This document shows positions 54,152 to 64,000 of a stretch of 64,000 bases of DNA, one piece after another; position 1 is the stretch's first letter; each line of letters starts with the position of its first letter. The notes beneath the pieces were generated by a model that worked only from the letters and a program-made list of their open reading frames with translations, did not search any database and was not told the DNA's origin. The stretch comes from Papio anubis. Its lineage: Eukaryota > Chordata > Mammalia > Primates > Cercopithecidae. The position numbers and the translations under genes were made by a program. The stretch spans positions 12,287,104-12,351,103 of the forward strand of contig NC_044995.1 in NCBI RefSeq assembly GCF_008728515.1, written 5' to 3'.

Positions 54152-57100
54152 GTAATTGTGGCGCCTTCTGTGCCCTCAGGTCACCTCATCGTCACCCAGG
54201 TCCTAAACTAGTGAGGGAGCGGCTCCTGCGCACGGGTCTGTAGCCGGTACCCGGCGTAGGGACACTGAGGCGCTCGCGGGAGGGGTCTCTGTAACCGTCT
54301 AGTGGGTTCACCTTGCCAGCTGCCTAGACAGAGCCGGTTTATGAAGACAGGAGAATTGCAATGGAGAAATAGTAATTCACGCAGAGCCGTCTGGCTGTTC
54401 GAGTGACAGGAGTTTTATTATTCAAGTCAGTCTTCCGAGCATTCCGGGATCAGAGTTTTCAAAATTAATTTGGCGGGTAGTGGCTTGGGAAGTGGGGAGT
54501 GCTGATCGGTCAGGTTGGAGATGGATTCATAGGGGGTTGAAGTGAGTTTTTCATGCTGTTTTCTGTTCTGGGTGGGATGGGAGAACTGATTGACCCAGAT
54601 TACCGGTCTGTGTGTTGTCAGCTGATCCATCCAGTGCAGGATCTGCAAAATTCCCCAAGCACTGATCTTAGATGTTGGGGAAACCAGCCCCACACCACCC
54701 AGCGGGTACCCCGACTCCGGCGGAGACAAAGGAGTTAGAAAGAGACAGAATAAGTGTTTAAAAGGTGGGTCCAGGGGACCGGAGCATCGGAGGCTTCCTG
54801 GCGTCCCCGCCCAATTTATTGGTTTACAGGCTCTTTGTTCTTATGGCAGATTGGAGGCGGAGGAAGGAATGAGGAAAAGGATTAATCAGTGAAGGAGAAC
54901 TCGTGAGTCATTTGATAAGATGTATACCAGTGGCTGTTTCTGTGAATTTCCTTGAGCAAAGGCGTGTGTCTAAACTACTTAAGATCTTTAACTTATCGGG
55001 ACTGAAACAGGTGGCAGCGGGTTTCAGAGGAGCCAAGATGTTTGATTATATTCCACTGCTTCAAGGGAGTGTTATCTCCCTGAGCAACCTGTGGAATGCC
55101 GCCGAGCAGTTATGCTTTCGGGGCATAAAGACACATCTCCTTAAAAAAAATAAGGAGACTTTTCTCCTCAGAGGCCACCCATGGCTTCCCATGGGTGTCT
55201 CACACAGGGGAGACCAACTCAACTGGCACCCCAGAAACTCTCTTTCCCACATTAGGTTCTACAATAGTGATGTTATCTTCAGGAGCAACTTGGGGAGGTT
55301 CAGACTCTTGGAGCCAGAAGCTGCATGACCCCTAAACCGTAATTTCTAATCTTGTAGCTAATTTGTTAGTCCTGTAAGGCAGGCTGGTCTCCAGGCAAGA
55401 AGGGGGTCTTTTCAGGAAAGGGCTATTATCAGTTTCGTTTCAGAGTGAAACAATGAACTGAATTCTTTTCCTAAGTTAATTCAGCCTGTGCCCAGGAATG
55501 AACAAGGACAGCTGAAAGGTTGCAAGCAAGATGGAGTCAATTAGGTCTGATTTCTTTCACTCTCATAATTTCCTCAATTACAATTTTGCAAAGTCTGAAC
55601 CACCTCATAGGCACCAGGGTGGAGATGCAATTAGGGAGAGTGACAGAGCACAGGGAGGGTACGGCAATAGGCGGAGATGGAGGCAGGAGGATGGAGTTCC
55701 CTAGGTCTACAGGCGTCTATCCAGAACAAAGAATTGGAGCTCTTCCTGGAGAGTGACATTACAACAAAGGAGGCCAGGCTGTGCATCCATCTTGAGGGGC
55801 CAGCTAGAAGCCATGGAAAGTTTTTGGTTTTTGGTTTTTTTTTGGGGGCGGGTCTGGCTCTGTCGCCCAGGCTGGGTGCAGTGGCCGGATCTCAGCTCAC
55901 TGCAAGCTCCGCCTCCCGGGTTCCTGCCATTCTCCTGCCTCAGCCTCCCGAGTAGCTGGGACTACAGGCGCCTGCTACCTCGCCCGGCTAGTTTTTTTTG
56001 CATTTTTTAGTAGAGACGGGGTTTCACCGCATTAGCCAGGATAGTCTCCATCTCCTGACCTCGTGATCCGCCCGTCTCGGCCTCCCAAAGTGCTGGGATT
56101 ACAGGCTTGAGCCACCGCGCCCGGACGCCATGGAAAGTTTTGAAGAAAGGAGGGACATGATCCAAATCCAGGCTTTTAAGAAGTTTCCCAAAGGCCAATC
56201 AAAGGAAGAACATTGTAGAGCGAGAGGGTGAGGACTTTGGGGCCTTGGGAGGTTGAATCCATTTTGTAGATCTCATAGGTGGTAGAGATGACAGTTTGCA
56301 TTGCAACAAGCAGGTCACACAACCAGCCTTAGGGTTACCTGGCTCTAGGGAGAAGAAAGGGTTCAGGGAGGCCTGAGCTTATCAAATCCTGTGACATGTT
56401 TGTAATGTCTGCCTCTCCCCTCAGGCACTCCTGGCTGCAGAAGCACTTAGGGAACCCACACAGGGAAGTGGAGGGTGTTCCATTCCCTCATTGGTCACAT
56501 TTGTATCCATGATTACTGTAGCTTGCTGGTGTCCTGGGACTCTGAAGTGCCATTTTCAGTCCTTTGATCTAGGGACCCTGGAGAATCTCTAAACCCAGGA
56601 TACGAAGGCCATGGCAGGTTATATGGAGGTATTCTCATTTCTGTCAACCAATGTATGCACTCTTGGAAGGTTAAGCCAGGAGTTGCTTCCAGGTTGTGAT
56701 GCTTAAATTAAAAGCAGGATCAAAGTCAGGGAGGTGATATTACCCCAGTTTTTTTTTTTTTTTTTTAGAGATGAGTCGCTCTATTTACCCAGGCTGCAGG
56801 AGTGCAGTGGCCGGTCTCGGGCTCACCTACCAGCTCCGCCTCCCAGGTTCCATGCCATTCTCGGCCTCAGCCTCGAGTAGCTGGGACTACAGAAGCATCC
56901 CTCCCACGTCGCCAGCTAGTTTTGCTTCTTTACTTTTTTTTTTTTTTTTTTTTGAGACTAGGTCTGGCTCTGTAAGCCAGGCTGCGTCTGCGGTGTGGCG
57001 GGATCTCAGCTCACCACTGGCTCGCTACTCGGGTTCCGCGCCATTCTCCTGCCTCAGCCTCCCGGTAGCTGGACTGCGGCCCGCCACTTGGCCGGCTAGT

Positions 57101-60100
57101 TTTTGTATTTTCCCAGTAGGGCGGGGTTTCTTGTAGCCAGAATGTGCAGAATGCCATGACCTCGTGATCCATGCATTTCGGCCTCCAAAGTCTGCTGGGA
57201 TTACGGGCTTGAGCCGCAGCATGCGGCCTTTTGTATTTCTTAATAGGGGTTTCACGTGTTAGCCAGGATGGTCGATCTCTGACCTGTGATCCGCCCGTCT
57301 CGGCCTCCCAAAGTGCTGGGATTACAGGCGAGCCGCAGCGTGGCCATTATTAACCCAGTTTTATCTGGCTATAGGCTTCATCTGATAGGACCTTGTTGCA
57401 CAGACTCTGGGTTGAGGGAAGAGGAAGAAAGGTCAGAGATAAGTCTCCTGCCATAATCCAGGTGAGGGTTAATGGATCAGATATGTGGCAAATCACATGG
57501 GTCTGGATTCAGGATTCACTTTTTGTAGATTCAGCTAGGTTTTCTTTTCTTTTGTTATTTTTTTTTTTAATGCGGAATTTTGGTTTTGTTGCCCAGGCTG
57601 GAGTGCAATGGCACCATCTTGGCTCAATGGAGCCTCCGCCTCCCAGGTTCAAGCAATTCTCCTGCCTCAGCCCTTAAGGTAGCTAGCATTACAGGCACCC
57701 GCCACCACACCCAGCTAATTTTTATATTTTTAGGAGCGACGAGGTTGTACCATGTTGGCCAGGCTGGTTTCGAACTCCTGACCTCAGGTGATCCTCCCGC
57801 CTCAGCCTCCCAAAGTGCTGGGATTATAGACACGAACCAATGCGCTCAGCTGAGGCAGCTAGGTTTTCTTTTTTTCCTTGAGATGGAGGTTCACTATGTT
57901 GTCCAGCCTGGAGTCTAGCGGCACAATTGTGGCCCACTGCAACCTCCGCCCCCCCGATTCAAGTGGTTCTCCTGCCTCACCCTCCCGAGTAGCTGGGATT
58001 ACAGGCATGTAATTACACGGCTAATTTTTGTATTTTTAGTAGAGTCGGGTTTCACCATGTTGGCCAGTCTAGTCTCAAACTCCTGACCTCAGGTGATTCA
58101 CCCTCCTTGGCCTCCCAAAGTGCTGGGATTACAGGCCTGAGCTACCGTACCTGGCAGACAGATAGGTTTTCTAATGTGGATGATAAGGGCATGAAAGAGG
58201 AATCGGGCATGAGCCCAGGGTTTTTGATCTTAGCAGCTGTAACCATGGACGCTGCTTCAGCTGAGATGAAGTTGGTATTGACATAATATTGACTGTGGAT
58301 ATCAAGAGAGTTGTTTGACCATATGAAGAATTTGAGGCCAATAAGTGGTGGCATCCAATGGATAACTAGACATACAGGATGCGGTATCTGGGAGGGTGTT
58401 GATACTGGAGATGTCTGATATATGAAAGCTAATGGGTGAACTATGGTAAGTTAGTTATGGGTCCCACTTAGGAGGACATGCTTCCGATTATGGTGGTAAA
58501 TCTTTTCAGGGGCCAGGAAGGTGTGATCACAGGCTGAGGAGTGGATCTCTTACTTACGTCCCCGAGGGATGTTATTGTGTTTCCTAAACACCTGGAGGGT
58601 GTGAGTGACCATCATGGCAGGACGTATCAGACAGTAGAATTTGGAAGGGGACATAGACATCCAAGGAGAGAACAGACAAGAGATAGATGTATGCAGAAGC
58701 ATAGGAGTAATTCAGGGAACATGACACTTAAGACTGAGTCGGTGCCAAAGTTGCAACTATTTATTACTGTCTGGACTCACAAACGTTTTGAGAGGACTTT
58801 GGAAATGCCTGGGGAGTTTCATTCAGCCTCGTGCATGTGGGCAGTGAAAAATATGCTCATCTGTGATAGTAGATTTGGTTTGGTTCACAAATCCGGGGCT
58901 GGGCTTTAAACGGCATTAGGTGGACAGAGGAGGGTTGCTACAGCTGAGGTCTCAGTTGGTGCATCACAGAAGTGGGATAGGGCCTTGGATATCTGAAGCC
59001 ACATGTGGTTCTGTGTGGCTATGGAGTCACTCAGGGAGACATTCACAGGATGATTTGGGATTACCACTACTCTTGGAAACCGTGGAAATTCTGTGTTGAT
59101 ATTGGATCCTGTTTGTATTTGTCAAGCATACTCTAGATATTTATCCACATTTTGGTATAAGGCCAGAATTGAAGGCCCAATATGATGTGTCACTTTGACA
59201 CCTTGTGATAGTGGGACAACCTTCAAAGGTGTGAGTACAAATCTCATTCCCACTCTACTCTCTTGGATAATGTTTCCTAGCCTAACAATGCTTTTTATCA
59301 AGGCGATGAACCAGGGTTCCAGGTTGTTACACTTTGCTCGTCAGGATACAGAGTAACAGAAACAAACCATTGCATATTCCCAAGGGAATCATGGGCCATT
59401 ATACCCTCTTCATTTTGTGAAATAATTTTATTTGTGGCGACTGGGTAAATAATTTCATTTGTGGAGACTGGGTGCGGTGGCTCACCCCTGTTGGAGGCCA
59501 AGGTGGGTGGATCACTTGAGACCAGGAGTTCAAGACCAGCCTGACCAACATGGTGAAACCCTATCTCTACTAAAAAAAAAAATACAAGCCGGGCGCCGTG
59601 GCTTACACCTGTAATCCCAGCACTTTGGGAGGCCAAGGCGGGTAGATCACGAGGTCAGGAGATTAAGACCATCCTGGCTAACACAGTGAAACCCCATCTC
59701 TACTAAAAATACAAAAAATTAGCCGGACGTGGTAGCGAACGCCTGTAGTTCCAGCTACTTGGGAGGCTGAGGCAGGAGAATGGTGTGAACCCGTGAGGCG
59801 GAGCTTGCAGTGAGCCGAGATCACACCACTGCACTGCAGGTGGGTGAGAGAGAGAGAGTAAGACTCCGTCTCAAAAAAATTAAAAATAAAGCCAGGTATA
59901 GTGTTCCACGGCTGTAATCCCAGCTACCTGGGAGGGTGAGGTACAAGAATCACTTGAACCTGGGAGGCAGAGGCTGCAGTGAGCCACGATTGTGCCCCTG
60001 CACTCTAGCCTAGGTGACAGAGCTAGACTGTGTCTCAAAAACAACCTCCAAAAACAAACTTTTACTTGTGGGGATGCCAGAGAGGGGCTGAAGGTGTGGG

Positions 60101-63100
60101 AAATTCAGGTGGGGGTGGCCATGGGCATGTGTCTGTGCAGTATAAAGAATGATGTATATTTAGAGAGCAAGTTTGTCTGATGGAATCAGGCAGCCGTCCT
60201 GGGCTTTACTTCAGCTTGGATATCGCTATTCAGAAGGAGGTGGACCTTTTTTTTTTTCTTTTCTTTTTTGAAACGGAGGCTCGCTCTGTCAGCCAGGCTG
60301 GAGTACAGTGACGTGATCTCTGCTCTTCACGCCATTCTCCTGCCTCAGCATCTCGAGTAGCTGGGAATACAGGCGCCCGTCACCACACGTGGCTAATTTT
60401 TTGTATTTTTAGTAGAGACGGGGTTTCACCGTGTTAGCCAGGATGGTCTCAATCTCCTGACCTCATGATCTGCTGGCCTCGGCCTCCCACAGTGCTGGGA
60501 TTACAGGTGTGCGCCACCGCACCCGGCATAGAAGGGGGTGGACCTTTTTATGTCCGGACCTCAGCATGGATACCTATTTGTCCACCTACTTCTTGTTGAT
60601 AATTGACCAGTGGGCCCATGAAGAGACAAAGGCACCAGTGGACATAGTTTCAGCTCTATGTTGGGGACCTTGGGGAGGAGGATGGGCAAGGGTGGCTGTG
60701 TGGGAGAGGTGGGTTGTGTTACCTCAGCAGAGGGGCTGTTTGTGGTTTCATCTGTCACTATCATAGCAGGACACTGTGACCTTTGAAGATGTGGCTGTGA
60801 ACTTTTCCCAGGAGGAATGGAGTCTTCTTAGTGAGGTTCAGAGGTGCTTGTACCGTGATGTGATGCTAGAGAACCTGGCACTTATATCCTCCCTGGGTAA
60901 GTTGCTCACACTGTGAGCTGAGCTCGTGTTGCCGTTCCCCTTTTCATTGACAAGACTGTCTTTCTCACTTAAGGAGCTTCGACATGGGTTCCTTCTACAC
61001 TTCTCTGTGTGAGTTGTGTGGTTGGTAGGAGTAAGGTGTGTGTATTGCCTTTTCCTCTCCTTAAGCAGCTCCAACACATCCTGTGCTCCAGGCTCCCAGG
61101 GAAGGAGTCCGAGTCAGGAGTCTTATAGGCACTTAAATGCACTTTGCTTGCTCTCTGGGTGTCAGGTGACTGTCCAAATCGGTAGCTCTTGTGTGCCCAG
61201 GTTCTATTAACATTTCTTTCCTCTATCTGACAATTCTTCCTACCTCCCTGTGCTGAGAATTGCCTTCCTTGACATTGTCACTACCTACATAGACCATAGA
61301 CTGTTCTTGCAAGACCCTACTTAGGAATTCTCTTGTAATACTTAGTTTACTCTTCTGTGGGCTGTCAGGTGCTTAGTTGTGCTGAGCTAGTGTTGCCTGT
61401 TCATCTCTGCTGTCTCTCCCTTCATGCTTATATCATCTGGTCCCATGAACTGGGGGTGAGATGGAGAGTCCTTGGTGTTTGATAAAATGTGGTTCAATTC
61501 AGGTTCATCATGATAGGCTCAAAGGGAGCCTGTCCCTCAGGAGTGCCATGCTGGGGGAGGGCATGACTTCAGGGATTTATCCAAATCGTACCAGAAACCA
61601 TTTATATTTGCCAAGTATTTTTGTGGCAATATGAGTAGGCACACACTATTTGTCTTTTTCTCCCTATTGTTGAGAGTTTCACACTTGTTAGTTCTGTACT
61701 TTTCCACTTCTACTGTGATATCCACCCCAGCACTAATACTCACATCTCTGGACTCCACTTTGCATCTATTTTTCTTGTGCTTTCATCTGTAGTTGTCTCT
61801 GATATTGGTGTATCAATTACATATTAGGAAATATATGCCCATTGTTAAACCATCTATGTCCACCCCCTGCGGTGTTATACTCATGTTTTCTTGGACTTGA
61901 CATATGCTTCTACACATATATATGTGTGTGTGTGTATATATATGTATATATGTGTATACATATACATGTGTATATATGTATGTATGTATACATGTGTATA
62001 CAATATGTATATATGTGTACATATATATATTTTTTTTTGAGACAGTTTCACTGTTGTTGCCCAAGCTGGAGTGCAATGGTGCGATCTCCGCTCACTGCAA
62101 CCTCTGCCTCCTGGGTTTCAGCAATTCTTCTGCCTCACCCTCCCGAGTAGCTGGGATTACAGGCATGCGCCACCACGCCTGACTCATTTTTTGTATTTTT
62201 AGTAGAGACAGGGTTTCACTATATTAGCCAGGCTGGTCTCGAACTCCTGACCTCAGGTGATCCACCCGCCTCAGCCTCCCAAAGTGCTGGGATTACAGGC
62301 GTGAGCCACCGCACCCGGCCAGCAGCCCCATCTTCAGCTTGAAGCCAACATTGTGTTCCTGCAAATATTTCTATAGAATAATTCCTCAATTTGTGAGACT
62401 TACTTGTGGGTGGGCTGTGCCTTCCCGTCAGAGGTACTTTGCACTTGACCAGCATTTTCTTTCTTTCAGATTGTTGGTGTGGATCAAAAGATAAGGAGGC
62501 ACAGTCTAAGCAGAGCATTTCTGTACAAAGAGAGTCTCAGAACAGGACTCCTAGGGCAGTTGTTTCTCCTAAGAAGGCTCACCCCTGTGAAATGTGTGGC
62601 CTCATCTCGGGGGATGATTTGCACTTTGTTGAACACCAGAAAACTCATCAGAAGCAGAAGCTGAACAGGAGTAGGGCGTGTGGAAAAAACTTGGATGACA
62701 TTGCAAACCTTAATCAGCACCAGAAGCAGCATATTAGAGAGAAATTCTGCAGAAAGAGTGTCAGAGAAGCATCGTTTGTAAAGAAACGTAAGCTCGGGGT
62801 GTCACAGGAGCCGTTTGTCTTCTGTGAGTTTGGGGAGGACGTGCTGCCCAATTCAGGATTATGCCAACAAGAAGCCGCTTATCCTGTAGAGAACACAGAC
62901 AGTGAAACTAAGCACGGCCCACCCTTTCAGGAGGGAAAAACTAATTCCGGGTGTGGAAAACGCACACAAGCCTTCAGCACCAAACACTCAGTTATTCCAC
63001 ACCAGAAACTTTTCACTAGAGATGGATGTTATGTATGCAGTGATTGTGGAAAATCCTTTAGCAGATATGTCAGCTTCAGTAATCATCAGCAAGATCACAC

Positions 63101-64000
63101 TGGAAAAGGACCTTATGAGTGTGGAGAGTGTGGGAAATCTTGTAGTAGAAAGAGCAGCCTCATTCAGCATCAGCGAGTTCACACTGGAAAGACAGCTTTT
63201 CCCTGTGGGGAGTGTGAGAAATCTTTTAGTCAGAAGGGCAGCCTTAACCATCAGCATGTTCACACTGGAGAAGGGCCTTATGAGTGTGGAGAATGTGGGA
63301 AGTCTTTTGGTCAAAAGGGTAAATTCATTCAACATCAGCGAGGTCACACTGGAGAGACAGCTTATCACTGTGGGGAATGTGGGAAATCTTTTCGCCAGAA
63401 GTTCTGCTTTATTAACCATCAGCGTGTTCACACTGGAGAAAGACCTTACAAATGTGGAGAATGTGGGAAATCTTTTGGTCAAAAGGGCAACCTCGTTCAA
63501 CATCAGCGAGGTCATACTGGAGAAAGACCTTATGAGTGCAAGGAGTGTGGAAAATTATTTAGGTACAGATCCCACCTCACTGAACACCAGAGACTTCACA
63601 CTGGGGAAAGACCTTACAATTGTAGGGAATGTGGGAAATTATTTAACAGGAAGTATCATCTTCTTGTTCATGAGAGAGTTCACACTGGAGAAAGGCCATA
63701 TGAGTGTGAGGTATGTGGGAAATTATTTGGCAATAAGAACAGCGTGACTATACATCAGAGGATTCACACTGGAGAAAGGCCATATGAATGCAGTGAATGT
63801 GGGAAATCATTTCTTTCTAGCTCTGCGCTTCATGTTCATAAAAGAGTTCATTCTGGACAAAAGCCTTATAAGTGCAGTGAATGTGGAAAATCCTTTGCTG
63901 AATGTTCCAGTCTCATTAAACACAGGAGAATTCACACTGGAGAAAGGCCTTATGAATGCACCAAATGTGGAAAAAGATTTCAGCGAAGCTCTACCCTCCT
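54119..64000 (+). CDS. KRAB C2H2 zinc-finger gene, three coding exons, runs off window
   Basis: Joined model: 54119-54151, 60770-60896, 62470-beyond 64000. Phases agree (0, then 1) and give 563 residues to the window end without a stop. Residues 1-11 are MAATAPRRLAQ; 12-53 are KRAB-A; 54-242 a spacer with degenerate finger remnants; from 243 a run of eleven C2H2 fingers plus a partial twelfth. Such proteins act in the nucleus, bind DNA through the fingers and recruit TRIM28 through KRAB-A to lay down H3K9me3. There is no KRAB-B. The spacer (CWCGSKD, KKAHPCEMCG) and linkers place it in the human 19q13.43 ZNF418/ZNF417/ZNF587/ZNF776-like group as I remember it; I cannot fix the orthologue. Finger 3 has lost one codon. 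Its target DNA is unknown. Confidence 0.88.
54330..54680 (-). mobile_element. ERV LTR fragment in intron 1
   Basis: GAGAATTGCAATGGAGAAAT, GGAGTTTTATTATTCAAGTC and TCCATCCAGTGCAGGATCTG look like a reversed LTR (TTTATT as reversed polyadenylation signal). A second LTR adjoins at 54681. Confidence 0.5.
54681..55600 (-). mobile_element. ERV LTR in intron 1
   Basis: Starts TGTTGGGGAAACCAGCC and runs to about CAATTTTGCAAAG. The text (GGAGCCAGAAGCTGCATGAC, CAAGATGGAGTCAATTAGG) is an LTR I recognise, subfamily not named. The 141-residue frame 54903-55328 lies in it and is not a host gene. Confidence 0.6.
55825..56126 (-). mobile_element. AluYR-like with 15-bp target-site duplication
   Basis: GCCATGGAAAGTTTT is exact at 55810-55824 and 56127-56141. 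Antisense young Alu in intron 1. Confidence 0.95.
56142..56745 (+). other. Intron 1, shared with the duplicates
   Basis: Homologous to 51520-52010 (plus) and to 40560-41090 (minus). Includes an old repeat remnant (TTAGGGAACCCACACAGGG). Confidence 0.65.
56746..57346 (-). mobile_element. Nested AluYR-like pair with many indels
   Basis: Outer Alu 56746-56935 plus 57234-57346, inner Alu 56937-57232. Both carry monkey-type AluYR changes yet contain many scattered single-base gains and losses. ATATTACCCCAGTTT / ATTATTAACCCAGTTT flank the outer copy. Confidence 0.85.
57548..57855 (-). mobile_element. Alu, first of a tandem pair
   Basis: CAGCTAGGTTTTCTT is exact before (57532) and after (57856). 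Confidence 0.93.
57871..58155 (-). mobile_element. Alu, second of a tandem pair
   Basis: Shares the middle copy of the target sequence with its neighbour. A third, altered copy (AGATAGGTTTTCT) follows at 58160. Confidence 0.92.
58156..59464 (+). other. Intron 1, mostly unique
   Basis: 58160-58720 resembles the GA-rich ancient repeat. The 122-residue frame 58541-58909 shows no domain. No extra exon is supported. Confidence 0.5.
59465..60050 (+). mobile_element. Alu interrupted by a younger Alu
   Basis: Outer Alu arms 59465-59586 and 59881-60050, inner AluY-like 59587-59880, all in sense orientation. Confidence 0.9.
60250..60528 (-). mobile_element. AluY-like just before the KRAB exon
   Basis: AGAAGGAGGTGGACCTTTT (60232) and AGAAGGGGGTGGACCTTTT (60530) form a 19-bp target-site duplication with one change. 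It lies about 240 bases upstream of exon 2. Confidence 0.94.
60770..60896 (+). CDS. KRAB-A exon (127 bp)
   Basis: Exactly 127 bp, the usual KRAB-A exon length. The acceptor is TCATAGCAG before GAC and the donor is GTAAGT. It encodes DTVTFEDVAVNF, SQEEWSLL and LYRDVMLENLAL with the DV, EEW and MLE positions needed for TRIM28 contact all intact. An alternative acceptor three bases earlier would add one Gln. Confidence 0.95.
61913..62029. repeat. (TATG)n/(TA)n/(TG)n compound microsatellite
   Basis: Alternating pyrimidine-purine sequence in intron 2, adjoining the Alu tail. Confidence 0.95.
62030..62320 (-). mobile_element. Alu (AluS/Y-like) in intron 2
   Basis: Antisense Alu ending CGCACCCGGCC. 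Confidence 0.94.
62470..64000 (+). CDS. KZNF zinc-finger exon, open at window end
   Basis: Begins after TTTCTTTCAG, completing a split codon. Open to 64000. Residues 54-242: spacer with a divergent finger (CEMC ... HQKTH), one lacking its first Cys (RACGKNL), and a third decayed one. Fingers from 63036 (YVCSDC). Helix residues at -1,2,3,6: F1 RVSN, F2 RSSQ (Phe replaced by Cys in KSC), F3 one codon short, F4 QGKQ, F5 QFCN, F6 QGNQ, F7 YSHE, F8 RYHV, F9 NNSI, F10 SSAV, F11 ESSK. Linkers are mostly TGERPY; F2-F3 has TGKTAF and F4-F5 TGETAY. The last finger and stop lie outside. Confidence 0.95.

Larger units (their letters stand above)
60897..62469 (+). other. Intron 2
   Basis: GTAAGT to TTTCTTTCAG. 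Contains a TATG microsatellite and one Alu. The rest looks unique, with no KRAB-B exon seen. Confidence 0.8.

Noticed and set aside
54903..55328. 141-codon frame in intron 1
   Set aside because: Lies wholly in an ERV LTR and has no host-gene features.
62902..63747. 281-codon forward frame as a separate gene
   Set aside because: It is a frame-shifted reading of the zinc-finger exon; the true frame has C2H2 fingers and is open from 62470 to the window end.

Overview
The window is primate nuclear DNA, most probably from an Old World monkey. It is saturated with Alu, L1, MIR/L2 and MaLR/ERV repeats. Several Alus carry the changes I associate with cercopithecoid AluYR elements: a TAGTTTTTTGTATTTTTTAG stretch, CCCGTCTCGGCC and CAGGCTTGAGCC. 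One of them (43051-43357) interrupts a zinc-finger sequence whose relatives I know from human 19q13.43. The chromosome-19-like assignment is inference from family recognition, with no search run. There is a 100-N assembly gap at 39967-40066.

Layout. 1-38 kb is repeat-rich and I see no convincing protein-coding gene. It holds MaLR and ERV LTRs, L1 fragments (one with a twin-priming-type inversion at 22.9-23.64 kb), simple repeats, a 39-bp minisatellite carrying splice-donor consensus sequences (26996-27229), a half-kilobase polypurine tract, and a recurring short element with an RFX/X-box-like GTTTCCATGGCAAC core (seven sites between 8.3 and 38.8 kb). Some of these sites lie in duplicated GC-rich units. 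A roughly 245-bp inverted duplication (35.0 and 36.6-36.9 kb) and a short hairpin (37.94-38.09 kb) follow.

The right part is a KRAB zinc-finger (KZNF) locus. Three related promoter/exon-1 modules are visible: one inverted on the minus strand (exon-1 ATG at 41650), one decayed on the plus strand (ATG at 51179) and one well-preserved on the plus strand (ATG at 54119). The two good copies share a ZNF143/Staf-like site, an ETS core and a YY1-like site. The 54119 module fits a complete-looking gene: exon 1 (11 codons), a 127-bp KRAB-A exon at 60770-60896, and a zinc-finger exon from 62470 that is still open at the window end (563 residues so far). Reading phases match across all three exons. A separate broken zinc-finger block (42435-43731, ZNF587/ZNF814/ZNF417-like) has lost its N-terminal part at an LTR junction and carries stops, frameshifts and the AluYR insertion.

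Working together: the intact KZNF would encode a nuclear DNA-binding repressor that recruits TRIM28 through its KRAB-A box. Such proteins commonly silence LTR and L1 elements like those filling this window, but its target is unknown. Repeat names rest on recognition by eye; boundaries are good to a few bases for young Alus with target-site duplications and to tens of bases for old repeats.
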